Shown here: positions 1 through 9,905 of the stretch, piece by piece
Numbering within the stretch: position 1 is the stretch's first letter
Layout: every line of letters begins with the position of its first letter
Assembly: GCF_017562075.2 (NCBI RefSeq)
Contig: NC_054082.1
Coordinates: forward strand, 4,521,550-4,585,549
Direction: 5' to 3'
Source: Anopheles merus
Lineage: Eukaryota; Arthropoda; Insecta; Diptera; Culicidae
DNA length: 64,000 nt
The notes under the pieces: model-generated
What the model was told of the DNA's origin: nothing
Database searches by the model: none
The model's input: the letters and a program-made list of their open reading frames with translations, nothing else
Position numbers and translations under genes: made by a program

Positions 1-1554
1 CGAGTGAGAAATGGTTTCAAAAATACACGTACAGGGAGGTAGGGAAATTCACGTCATTTCAGGGGTGTTGGGTGGCAAAACAACCTTTTCATTTTTTAAA
101 TACAATTCAGTTTCTTTTTCTTTTCATTCAATCTTCCTTAACTCACAAAAGTGTCGAAAGCGGGATGGTTTCGGCCCTGCCTGGTGGATGGGAAAAAGGT
201 AGTACCGGTTGCGAGCTGGCCACCATTTTTGCATTGTGTCGTTTGCCGCCGGGGTCAAAAGATCGGTCAGTTTGCAAATGGGAACCATTAGGAAATGTGA
301 CGTTTGGCGCGGCAGGTCCCTTCGCCCACGGGCGTTCAGTTTTGGGTTGGGAAGCAAAAAAATCACTCCCTCCCTTACACACACACACACACACACACAT
401 ACATATACACAATGAAACACAATTTAATTTATGCATCACTAAAAATAATGGCCTTCTCCTTGGGCCTTCGCACCGTTCGTAGCGAATCGCGATGTGCGCG
501 ACGTGACGGTTGATGGTGTTTATTGGGAATGGGTTCGGGAATGGCATTAAACAAAAACGTACACTCATACACACACACAAACACATACAACATAGGAAAC
601 AATGGATGGTCGGAACGCGTGAGCGTGAAGGAAGGATGGAAGGAAAATAATGGAACAAACGACTGAACGGAAATGACATTCAAACTTACGCTGGAAGTTC
701 CCCGACCGCCGCTCCGCTGTTTTGGGTTTTTGTGTTTTTGCATTTTTGGTTTTTTTTTGAGGATTTCGTTTTACATTTATTAAGAGTGTGGTGTATTTTT
801 TGTGCGTTTGCCGATTCATTGACGAACAAACATGGTAGTTGTGTTGAGAAAAAGAGAGAGGGAGAGAGAAAAGAAACGAGAAACGAATGAAGTGATTTGG
901 TGTGCAGGTGCGCTCGTTCTTTTCACACGTTGCCGATGAAGTAACACGTGCTCTTTGCTCGACAAATAATTTTTTAGAACATTTTTTGTATGATCGTTTC
1001 TTGAGAACCGTTTTGGAACATTAACTTCTTGCTTCTTGGGTTAGTTTGGGGTAAAAACAATGGAAAGGATTTCATTTACTCGTTGCTCTTGGAGCTTTAA
1101 TGCTTTCAATGCTGTCTTCTTTCGTTGTTTCACATCATTTTCAACTCTTTTTTATGCTTTTTTATGAGAAATGTAATGTAAAAGTCCTCTAATTATTGGC
1201 TTAAGCCACAAATTAATTTTAACGATCGATCACAGGAGTTACTTTAATTCGCCGCTGATGAGTGAAATCAAACTACACAACTCAACTCGTAACGGTTGCT
1301 TTCAAACAGTACAGCAACACAAACAAACATTGAAGCACACATATGGAAGCTTTCTTATTATTAATTTAAATGTATCTCTTTTGTTTTTGTAACCCACTTT
1401 TTAATCTTTTGATTTTACGCTTTAATGGCAAAGCTTTGCCGGGTAAACAACAGTGACCGGTGATGCGTTGAACAGTGCGTACAAGCAACGGGCTACAACA
1501 TGGAAACGCTTTGCAACACATACACATTGGCAGCAACAGATTCGTTCTACTCAC
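1..1554. other. Intron or unresolved sequence left of the CUB exon
   Basis: No coding segment is clear here. Short CA runs lie at 377-399 and around 570-590, and a purine-rich stretch lies at 847-885. A minus-strand donor-like site (CCAGC|GTAAGT) at 685-690 has no good acceptor close by. The next exon of the minus-strand gene most likely lies beyond position 1. Confidence 0.4.
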
Positions 1555-1615
1555 TCTGGAGGCGTTCCTCGTAGGCTGAACGACGTAAAGGACACATCGA
1601 CACGCTGCCCGGGAC
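1555..1615 (-). CDS. Internal coding exon with a CUB-domain segment (large minus-strand gene)
   Basis: On the minus strand a pyrimidine-rich acceptor (ending catcttcctagcag) precedes this 61-nt stretch, which ends at a good donor (CCAGA|GTGAGT). Entered in phase 1, it reads PGQRVDVSFTSFSLRG followed by TPP. That pattern (P-G-Q-R-V, alternating hydrophobics, S/T-S-F-x-L) matches the early beta strands of CUB domains, extracellular modules found in secreted and membrane proteins. The incoming phase matches the outgoing phase of the exon at 3429-3548, and the exon leaves in phase 2, so the gene continues left of the window. The CUB call rests on about 19 residues and no cysteine of the domain is visible. 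The second open frame (starting SRAACRC) has no recognisable family. The protein is not identified further. Confidence 0.6.
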
Positions 1616-3428
1616 CTGCTAGGAAGATGTAGAGACACTGTCGCGAGTGATTGCTCGGGTTGGAGAGCATCGGGGCGCTGAACGTTCCGTTGGATGGTCC
1701 ACCAGCCCGGGACACGAACGTCTGGTCACATTCTGCGTTGCGGCGGCGGCGGCGAGCGTTTACGACGAAACGAAAGGCAAAGAAACGAAAAAAAGGAAGA
1801 TAGAAAAATGGTTAAGTAAATGGCACACGCTATTATTGCATCATCGCTCCACCCAGCCCGGACCGGGCAACGCAGGCTCAACTCAACCGCCCACGTGGTT
1901 TCACTTGCATACTAATACACACGCACACACATACATCCACACATATGAGCTGATCGTTGGTTGAGATGAAAGCTGGCATGAAGGAAAACGGATAAAATTC
2001 GGTTCGATAAACCGGTTGATGATGTGTTTTTACTTGGAGCAATCCGGTTAGGGAGCTAAATGTACTAACAGCTGCCATCATACGGTGGCACGGTGGGTTG
2101 CCTTTTTTTTACATATTTGCTTTCAATCTAAAAAAACACTCTTACATACGCTTACACACACTCACACACACGCTACTAAATACAGAATGAATGAAAGCTA
2201 AAACACTTACTACGGAAAGCAATGATATTTTACACCAATTTGTCAGATTGCGAGTGTAACATTGCCGTTATTAATTGTGTTTATAAATTTTACACCATGT
2301 GACACCTCCACTGTCCCCGGTGGAGGGTGTGAAAGATAAAGCATTGCGCTTCAATTACGACAAGCGGTCCCCAACAAGCACCAGAAGGTAGGAGAAAGGA
2401 CGCCCCCGGCCATCCTGCCCCAAAACGACGTGTGTACATGTTCCCTTCGGCCCGACCCACGTGCCCGCTGTTGTTCCCTTACAGCATCAACCCATGGCAG
2501 CAACAAATTACAACGACATATCGAAAGCACTCTAATGAGCTACTAACTAACGACAGCAAAAAAAAAAACTACAACATACGACACAATTCGCCCAATCTCT
2601 ACGGTAAACGAAACGCAACAAATACAGCTGTATGTGAGTGTGTGAGTGTGTGTGTGTGGCGGGGTGGTTGGCAGGTGAGTGCAGTGTGTGTGTGCAAGTT
2701 TAAAAAAGCTACAATTTGTCACTCTTTCAGCCGGAACCAGCAAGGCTGGAAATGGAAACTAAAAGCTCGATAGGAATATAAATACTTTCGCACACACACG
2801 CTCACTCACACAAAGCCACACTCAGTATGAAATTAAATTTGCATGTTGTGTGTGTGTTGAACCGCAAAAGAAAAACAGACAAAAACCAACTAGAACAAAT
2901 GAGGCACAACCGAAAACGTGGCATGTCGGGTGGAACACATAACCTTCAAACAACAAGTGATTATTTTGTAACTAGTGCGCAAAGGTGTGTCGGATGTCGG
3001 GGGAGCGGGTGCGATTTGCGAACACAGCACGCAGGCTTTAGAAAATGGTACCCAACAGTAGCAATACTGATTTGCTGTTATTTGCTGTTTGAGTCGTTTT
3101 GGTCGCTTTTCTTTCCCAAACGCAAGCTACTATTCCCACCCGGAATCGAACCCGCCTGACCAGGGCGCGGTGAGCGTACATCGAAACGTGAGGCAAAACA
3201 CAGGGCATTAAAAACTAACGAATTTCGGTGAGAGATGCAAACAAGACAAGATCGTACGAAACAACGGTTTGAGATGAGAAAAAAAACAAAAACAAAGAGA
3301 CATAAACAATACAAAACCAAACCCGATCTTGCTCGTGTGTTGGCGGCAACAACCAAGAACAATGAGAACAACGCAAACAAGGTGGTAGCGGTTAGAGTAG
3401 TATTAGAAAATGGAAAGTGAACACATAC
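1616..3428 (-). other. Intron (about 1.8 kb) of the minus-strand CUB gene
   Basis: Bounded by the donor at 3428 and the acceptor at 1616. It contains short CA/GT tracts (for example 1915-1945 and 2640-2695), A-rich stretches and, at 3142-3152, an isolated minus-strand match to the RNA polymerase III B box. I see no further exon that would complete the first half of a CUB domain, although a missed small exon is possible. Confidence 0.45.
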
Positions 3429-3548
3429 TTGGCGCCTTTGTGGGTCGCGACAATGGCTCCAAATACTGCACCATCGAGATGCGGGACCGCGAGTCCGTGT
3501 ACGCACTGGCGGCAATGTGCCGCGCGACATCTACGTCGTCGGAGGCCA
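3429..3548 (-). CDS. Internal coding exon, 120 nt, directly upstream of the CUB exon
   Basis: A very strong minus-strand acceptor precedes this segment: about 35 nt of nearly pure C/T ending cccacttcttccag. A good donor (CCAA|GTATGTG) follows. Entered in phase 1 it encodes 40 residues (39 whole codons plus split codons), beginning ASDDVDVARH and ending LSRPTKAP. About 77% of third positions are G or C (30 of 39 codons), typical of mosquito coding DNA. It leaves in phase 1, exactly as needed by the exon at 1555-1615, giving KAP-SPGQRV across the junction, which looks like the loop before the first long CUB strand. The segment SMVQYLEP may be the degenerate strand that normally carries C-x-W/Y. 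No cysteines are present, so any CUB start here is atypical. A second frame is open but arginine-rich and less convincing. Confidence 0.6.
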
Positions 3549-4196
3549 CTGGAAGAAGTGGGAGGAGGGGGGGAAGAGGAGAGCCGGAAGAATGCGTATG
3601 AGAATCGGGGAGAGGTGTGAGTGAAGAGACACATTTAGTAGGATGGTTTTGCTCTGCACGTGGGGATGGAGGTGTGAAATTTAAGACGGATGTATAAGGT
3701 GTGTGAGTGTGTGTGGATAGAGCTTAACGCTGTAAGCCTATGAAGAACATGTCCAGACATTTAAGACAAATCCAACAGATTATGAAGATTAAAGTAGATT
3801 TCGCTGTAGAGCATCATTTTGAAACGAAAATATTGTGTTACTTTGAAGAGCAGGAATGTCCTATCTGTACAGGTTGGTGGAGCTGTTGGCATCCCAAGGT
3901 CTCACTTTACCCAGGATATCATAGCATCAAATGGTAAGCATTTCAGCAATTTTATCCCAGAATGACATGAAGACACCAACAGGTGACATTGAAGATCCTT
4001 CCGAGGCTAATATCGCCCAACCCAAAGCTTATTTCATACTCGTCAACTTATCTTCTCCCTATCCCCTCATCAAAATAAATGCTTATTTGTTCATTTCACT
4101 TGCTACTCTCCAAAGATTTAATGTTCAATATTCCGGAATTTCCATGCTCAAACTAATCCTCACCAGCATATTTACCTATCAAAATACCGTTTCCAC
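3549..4196 (-). other. Spacer between the host-gene exon and the calaxin stop
   Basis: This holds the polypyrimidine acceptor of the exon at 3429-3548 and the calaxin 3' flank. It becomes AT-rich from about 3730. I found no consensus AATAAA on the minus strand within it; the nearest variants are AAATAAG-like at about 4025-4090. There is no other coding signal. Confidence 0.4.
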
Positions 4197-4835
4197 CTAC
4201 ATAACCAGAAACGTCGTGGCGAACGCTTCCACGTGAATTCGATCCGGCAGCGCCTGGCCGAGACATTCCAGCAACAGCGGCGTGCCCACCACACTCTTCC
4301 GATAGTCCTCGAACGAAATCGCCCCGTCCCGATCCAGGTCCAGCCGCGTCATCAAGATGTCGACCAGATCCTTCACCGCCTCATCGACGCCTTCCTCCTG
4401 CCGGACGCAGCCCCTCATCAGCACCATCAGGAAGTCGCGCCGGATCATGCCCTCGCGCTGGATGTCGTACACCCGGTAGCAGTACTGGATCTTCTCCTCG
4501 AGCGTACCGCGCACGTACAGCGACACCATCCGGGCCCACGATTCCATCGACACGTGCGCACTGTTTCCCCCGTCCAGCGCGGCGTAGATGCGCCGTATCA
4601 CCGCCATATCCGTAATGCCGAACGCCGTATCGAACACGGTCGTGAGCTGCTGGCGCGAGATTTGCCCCCCGGCCGCGTCCGGATCGTTCTTCAGTATCTT
4701 GTAGTACACCAGCAGCACCACCTCCAGCTCCTGGTGGGTGAAGTGGGTCGAGCGGGCCAACCGCTTCACCAGACCGCTCACCTTGCTCAGAAACCGGATC
4801 TCCTCCGCCGTGTCGAGTGTTGCGTCTAGATTCAT
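4197..4835 (-). CDS. EFCAB1 (calaxin)-like: Calaxin / EFCAB1-type EF-hand protein
   Basis: An intact 212-residue reading frame starting MNLDATLDTAEE, close to the roughly 211 residues of vertebrate calaxin. Calaxin is a calcium sensor that binds outer-arm dynein in motile cilia and flagella; in insects motile axonemes occur mainly in sperm and chordotonal neurons. Three EF-hand regions are visible. Loop 1 (residues 88-99) and loop 2 (124-135) are degenerate. Loop 3 (166-177, DLDRDGAISFED) is canonical in its D-x-D-x-D-G core. Family hallmarks are AFGITDMAVIRRIY, RGTLEEKIQYCYRVYD and LLLECLGQALPD. I chose the ATG at 4835 because it fits the family length; upstream codons (to 4919) are open but lack family similarity. 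The gene is intronless here and lies inside the 40.5-kb intron of the minus-strand CUB gene, on the same strand. No AATAAA is seen just downstream of the stop. The identification is made by eye. Confidence 0.93.
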   Translation of the reverse strand: MNLDATLDTAEEIRFLSKVSGLVKRLARSTHFTHQELEVVLLVYYKILKNDPDAAGGQISRQQLTTVFDTAFGITDMAVIRRIYAALDGGNSAHVSMESWARMVSLYVRGTLEEKIQYCYRVYDIQREGMIRRDFLMVLMRGCVRQEEGVDEAVKDLVDILMTRLDLDRDGAISFEDYRKSVVGTPLLLECLGQALPDRIHVEAFATTFLVM

Positions 4836-5162
4836 GGTCCCCCGGAACGACACCCCGGGTGCAAAGCTTCCTCTTTCCCAACACCGACTTGTAGCGTTGA
4901 CGAACGCGATGACTAGCACAGCCTACTACGCTGTCATCAGACTCCTTCGCGAAAGGTATCTTTTTACCAAAGACCAATGGCACACAGGTGTTTTCTAAAA
5001 AGTTGTACTCTAGCGAACTGTGAACTGGCAAAGTTTTGGTGCGGAATGAACGCACTCCCTCCCCCCCACACACTAACCACCCTTTCCAACCACCAACGAA
5101 AACGATGGATGCGCCGAAATATCTTCACAAGAAGCACGGTTATTACTAGCGCTTCGTATTTT
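4836..5162 (-). other. Calaxin 5' flank
   Basis: This region should hold the calaxin 5' UTR and promoter. I see no clear TATA box on the minus strand, and no acceptor with a pyrimidine tract that would imply an upstream calaxin coding exon. Confidence 0.3.
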
Positions 5163-5348
5163 TTACGATGCAATTGATATTAATTTCCCTGCCTTGTCCA
5201 CCCCGTGCGAGTGGCGCTGTGTACTTGCAGGAGTTTCCATGAAAGCAAGCCGCAGGTACAGGAAAACTTTGTCCTCCAGCCCGTACTGGAGCGCAGCTCG
5301 GAGTCTGTGCCAGTCTGTGCCGTTCACCGCCAACTTCATCAAGGCCAC
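5163..5348 (-). CDS. Unrecognised coding-like open segment (exon or small ORF)
   Basis: The minus-strand frame from 5348 to a TAA at 5163 is open for 61 codons; the first ATG is at 5339 and would give 58 residues (MKLAVNGTDWHRLRAALQYG and onward). Third positions are about 71% G/C up to the donor-like site CTGCAA|GTACAC near 5233. The predicted peptide is helical and mixed in charge. The upstream side has tandem AGCAGCAG acceptors but a weak pyrimidine tract. The opposite strand is also open here (with cttgcag as a possible acceptor near 5230), so strand is uncertain. It lies 0.3-0.5 kb upstream of calaxin but does not splice into it convincingly. I do not recognise the family. Confidence 0.3.
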   Translation of the reverse strand: MALMKLAVNGTDWHRLRAALQYGLEDKVFLYLRLAFMETPASTQRHSHGVDKAGKLISIAS

Positions 5349-7033
5349 CTGCTGCTATTTGGTAAATTGAATTAACCTTCTTAATATCGTCCCTTTTTGC
5401 TGAGTGCCATCCCTCACTTCTCTAACCACGCTCGTCCACCTCACTGTGTGCGTGTGTGTGAGCCTCTCACGATACGATAACTTTTCCCACTTGATGACCG
5501 GCACGACCTCTCGAACGCCTTCGTCCCTTTCGGCTCGAGAGTATGTCTATTCCATTTCCATAATTACGGCGCGTCCCAAATTTTCATCAAATCATCCACT
5601 TTCTCCCAACACACACACACACACACACGTTCCGACCCGTGCTAGCAATTTCGAATGTCTCTATATCTCGCACCACAGGCAGCAATTTGTCCGAATTCGC
5701 TCCACCTTCTCCCGACAAAACGCCCTACAAACGCTCACCCCGCAAACCGTGTCACCTTAAAGCTTCTCGGGCTGGCGTTTAAATGTTGATGCAAAGTTTT
5801 TCATCCCGTCTGCCGCACACGAAACAGGACAGGAAACAAGGGAACGCTTCGGGTAATAAACTTCTAATTGGAAATCCATAATTCACGGCGCTACATCGGC
5901 GCCGAGGAGACGAGGGAAGGTAATGGGCGTCCTGGTGCCTATTGCTTTTTTTTTTTCACGGCAGGAAGGTTGTGATGCAAATGAGGTAGTGACGGGGGGG
6001 GGGAGGGTTTGAAGCGCTGCTGTGTGGGTTTTGCTTCACATTGCAAAAGGATTAATCGGATCGGGAGATTCGTAGGGCTAGGGCACACACACAGAGAACC
6101 TGGAGCGAAACCTGGTAAGTCGGCCGTGTCAAGCCAGCCCCGTAAATCACTTAATCCGGCACGTAATCCGAAATGTTCGGCCGCGATTGCCAAGTGTTTA
6201 TCATAATTCACACACAGCGTCAGCGCGTGCACACGGTGTGGAAAACAAAAGCTGTCCCGAAGCGAAGGGATGTACAGCAACGCATCGAAAAATAAATCCT
6301 GCCGCTGGCCCTTCACAGGTCCCCGCTGACCGCTGCCGGCTTATGCGAGAGCTCTGAAGTGAGTTAATGAATTCGTTCCTCCGTATTTTGGTCGGTAAAG
6401 TCGGACTCAAACCAGCATCAAATCCAGTGAACGAGCTCAACTCTCTCTAGAAACATCCCAATGACACAGCAGCTCGATATTTCATTACATGCTGTCAATA
6501 GTTCCTTCGCGGAACTTACAAAAAACGGAGAGAGTGGGAAACATGTCACTAGAATTTCCCCCCTTCATATACACCTAACAACACCGCCAACCAGTGATTA
6601 AGATCCTTTCGCTGTGCTTTCAAAAGTGCGAAAGTTTGAAAACACTTGGCACTCAGCTCGACAGCTCCTCTCCATCCCCATGCGCCACTCCCCAGACCCC
6701 GTTCAATCCGTGTACCGGAACAGTTTATGATGGAACTTAAATTGCGCTTCCGTTTGGCCTCCGGGGTCGCGTTGACAGTTTTTCATCTCTCCCAACCCCA
6801 ATTGGGCATGTGTGTGTGTGTGGGTATTGGGAGGGCCGTGATGATTATTCAGTGACAATATTTCTTCACCGCATGCTTCCGCACCGTACCCCACCCCCTT
6901 GTACGCCCGGAATGTCTCCCGGCGTGCAACATTTTGCGTGTGGAATCGGATGTTATTTATATTCAAATTAGGTAACACACTCACGTGCCATCGAAAGAGC
7001 GGATACGCCCGTGCACGATGAAGCTACGCATAT

Positions 7034-7042
<9 letters not shown>

Positions 7043-7090
<48 letters not shown>
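7043..7090. repeat. (CA)n microsatellite
   Basis: Twenty-four uninterrupted CA units. Confidence 0.97.
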
Positions 7091-7091
<1 letters not shown>

Positions 7092-8221
7092 CAACACATA
7101 CTAAATTGCCTTCCCGAGCCGTGTCGGAAATCCGGTCAAACTGGCGGAAGCGGCGGCTGCAAACGGTTGACGTTGACGGCGGGAATGGAGCTTGAAACGG
7201 GTAGGATGTATTTTTTGTTTCCCGCCTGCTATCTATTCCCTTCCACCTTTTCCAAAGGGACACGGCCACACGTCAGCAGGGTGATATTTGAATGTCTGAT
7301 ATCGCGCAAAGCGCCCCAATCCGCTCAAACCAGCCGTGCGGGAGAATGATTGGTGAGGCAATCGTTCACAATTCACGCGCAAAATAAAACAATAACCTTG
7401 TTTGTGCCAAAAGAGCTAGATTTATTTATTTACTAGCCTCTAATACCAGATTGCGATAAAAGCTTCCTTTGCTGTTCACGCCCAACCAAGCAAGGGGGCA
7501 GCAGCAAAAGAAAGCAGCGGAAAAGTCCCTTCCACAGCAGGGCGCAACAAAGTAAAAGCTCATAACTCTTTTGCGCGCATGTTTTGCGCGATTGTCGGTT
7601 TGATGGTGGGGTGATTGGTTTACTGGAGGGCGCACTGATTGGATATTCGAACATTGAAACAAGTTGATTGCCTTTTTTTGAAGGAAATTTCAAAACTACA
7701 CTTTACACAACATCACATCACGCTTGCTTCTATTCGCGGAAGAACTAAATTTAAAATCCCAATCAAAATGTCATCCAGCTGAACTTTCACAACCAGTTCA
7801 CTGTTCCGAATGGAAAGCTTTTTAATTATTGCACTACACAGCACTATGCTGTCATGAATATTATCATTAAAAGCTGTTCTTACAATTTCCCATCCTAAAT
7901 CAAAGTGACACATTCGTCCATTCCTTTCCAGTCCATTTAATTTCTCATCTAAACCAAATTAAAATCGAACCTAAACCCCCCAAATGCGGCTACACTTTAA
8001 GTAATGAGGCAGCTCTTCGACACGTCTCACTTCAATCTCTCTTTCCCCTTTTGCCGCTATTGCGTTCTAGTTAAGAGACCCTAAGCACTGGCAAAATCAC
8101 AGCCACAATTCCTGCAAACTTCAATACCTTCAGCTAATGAAATCCGCAAGCGATACAGTGCCATCGTACCGAAACCGTCTGAATAATTTAAATTCAATCA
8201 ACATATACCCTTCCCCACTGT

Positions 8222-8228
<7 letters not shown>

Positions 8229-8264
<36 letters not shown>
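8229..8264. repeat. (TG)n microsatellite
   Basis: Eighteen uninterrupted TG units, with shorter TG runs just before. Confidence 0.97.
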
Positions 8265-8266
<2 letters not shown>

Positions 8267-9864
8267 AGAAATAGTGGCTGTAAGTAGGACGGCATGAGCA
8301 CATTTCAAGCTGATACAGTTCGAAATTGGGTCAAATTAAGGATCTTGGCCAGCTCGTTGTCACCTTCTGTTTTATGGACTGAACAGCGTTTGTCGTTCAA
8401 CAGTAAGCTCAAATGTCAGCTATGGCTCGTTTATGTAGCAGTATGTATATGCGTATGTTTGCAAAATGTTAATACCGGTCAGTGCTGACCGTCACCAGAA
8501 GCCGATGTGCTAGTGAATAATTGATGCTAATCAATCGAAACTGACAGCTGCACGATCCGGTTGCCTGAACCATCAAGAGGGTTGATGATTCGCAGGGGAA
8601 CATTGCGAACTTCATAAGGTCAGGGCCACATTGGTCTACAAGACTTTGTTGTTACTTTTTGCACCTTGTTGGCGAGTGTTGTTTGATGGTTATAAATAAA
8701 ATGTTAGTACATGTAAGCGTTGAATAATTGGGCCGACGATGAATATTATTGTATATTAGATAGGATAACCTTATACCAATTTAAACATTATCACATATCC
8801 ATGGAATTGTTGAGCACTTTTTCCATACTACAACTGGTGGCATCTTTTTCCTCTGCCTTGCGTTATTTCAAACACTGAATCTGAGCAGAATGCTTTCCAT
8901 ATCATCGCATAAAAGTGAATAAAAATAGCAACTATTTGACTCGAGCTAACCTACTGAAATATTTCCATTCCTTCCTTGCACTCCCTTGTCCATCATCCAG
9001 CAGACAACTTCCGTCAAAAGGCATTCGGAAACATTTGCCCTTACCGCGGGGTAACCAAACCTACGCACTAGACCGGGAAACCAGTACGTGTGTGTACCGG
9101 GATGCGTGATTGTTCCAGAAACACACACACACAAAAAAAAACATTCACTACAACAATCGTGCCTCCCGTTTTGCGGCGGAAGCATACTTGGGCGAGGTAA
9201 ACCACCGCACCGGGGATCGTAAAATATTTCAATAAACAAATTTCCTACCACACGTGGTGGCGTGGCGGTCGCAGCGATCCGCCATTCGCTAAAAAGCTCC
9301 AAACCCAACAGACCACGGGTTTGTGGCCCTTGTTTTTGCCCCCATTGCCAAAGCTCAATGCAGTGCAAAAAATGGGTGGAAACAAATACCCTAACATGTG
9401 TACGCAACGCTTTTGTGACTACATAAAAACGGAGATTGTGCGTGTGCGTGAGGATGGAGCTTAAAGGTGTGTGGGGAAGTACCAAAAACATATCCCAAAC
9501 ACACACGCACACACAAACTACACGGTGGGCAGAATGGCGATTGAACAAAACACAAATAGGAACATAAAATACAACATCCTAACCGAGCTCGTTTTCCCGT
9601 GATCTCGTGGCCGACCTCAACGTTTGCGCATAACCAATCGAACCTCGATTGTGCAATGTCCTCTGGGGTGGAATTTTTGGAGGGTCTCCCTGCCCCTGTC
9701 ATACGAGTGTTTGGTGCTATTTTGCCAATTCTTTCAAACAGTTTCAAACGTGAGATGAATTACTTATCAAACCTAAACACACATACAGTTGTGTAGCGCA
9801 GTCTCTTCTACACCACGCCGCAATCCTAGAAAGCTTCCTTCATTCTTTGGCTAGTGGGGCGATG

Positions 9865-9905
9865 TTTTGAACTTACCTGAAAATAGAAGAAATAAACAGA
9901 AAAAA
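9865..9905 (-). promoter_or_regulatory. Candidate recursive-splicing ratchet point (acceptor fused to donor)
   Basis: Read on the minus strand, an uninterrupted pyrimidine-rich tract (ctgtttatttcttctatt) ends in a perfect acceptor, TTTTCAG, followed at once by a perfect donor, GTAAGT. The junction lies between 9877 and 9876. This zero-length exon is the layout of ratchet points known from long Drosophila introns: the upstream exon is joined here and immediately recreates a donor, so the intron is removed in steps. It sits inside the predicted 40.5-kb intron, splitting it into about 34.2 and 6.3 kb, on the correct strand. The downstream sequence is not coding: in the phase needed by the gene it meets a stop within nine codons. 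Splicing activity is inferred, not seen. Confidence 0.6.

Larger units (their letters stand above)
5349..9870. other. Intronic sequence with microsatellites, no gene seen
   Basis: Part of the 40.5-kb intron of the minus-strand gene. It contains CA tracts at 5610-5628 and 7043-7090, a TG tract at 8229-8264, and AT-rich stretches at 7680-8000 and 8640-8930. Open frames here are short, lack codon bias, and are crossed by the repeats. Confidence 0.4.

Noticed and set aside
2665..2685. A plus-strand GGCAG|GTGAGT.
   Set aside because: The preceding sequence is G/T-rich rather than pyrimidine-rich, so it is not a credible acceptor.
3410..3601. Plus-strand frames opposite the 3429-3548 exon, including a stretch reading RDIYVVGGHWKKWE that recalls a Kelch strand.
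   Set aside because: The plus strand has no acceptor with a pyrimidine tract, whereas the minus strand has a very strong acceptor, a good donor and phase agreement with the CUB exon. The plus reading is the register-matched antisense of the real frame.
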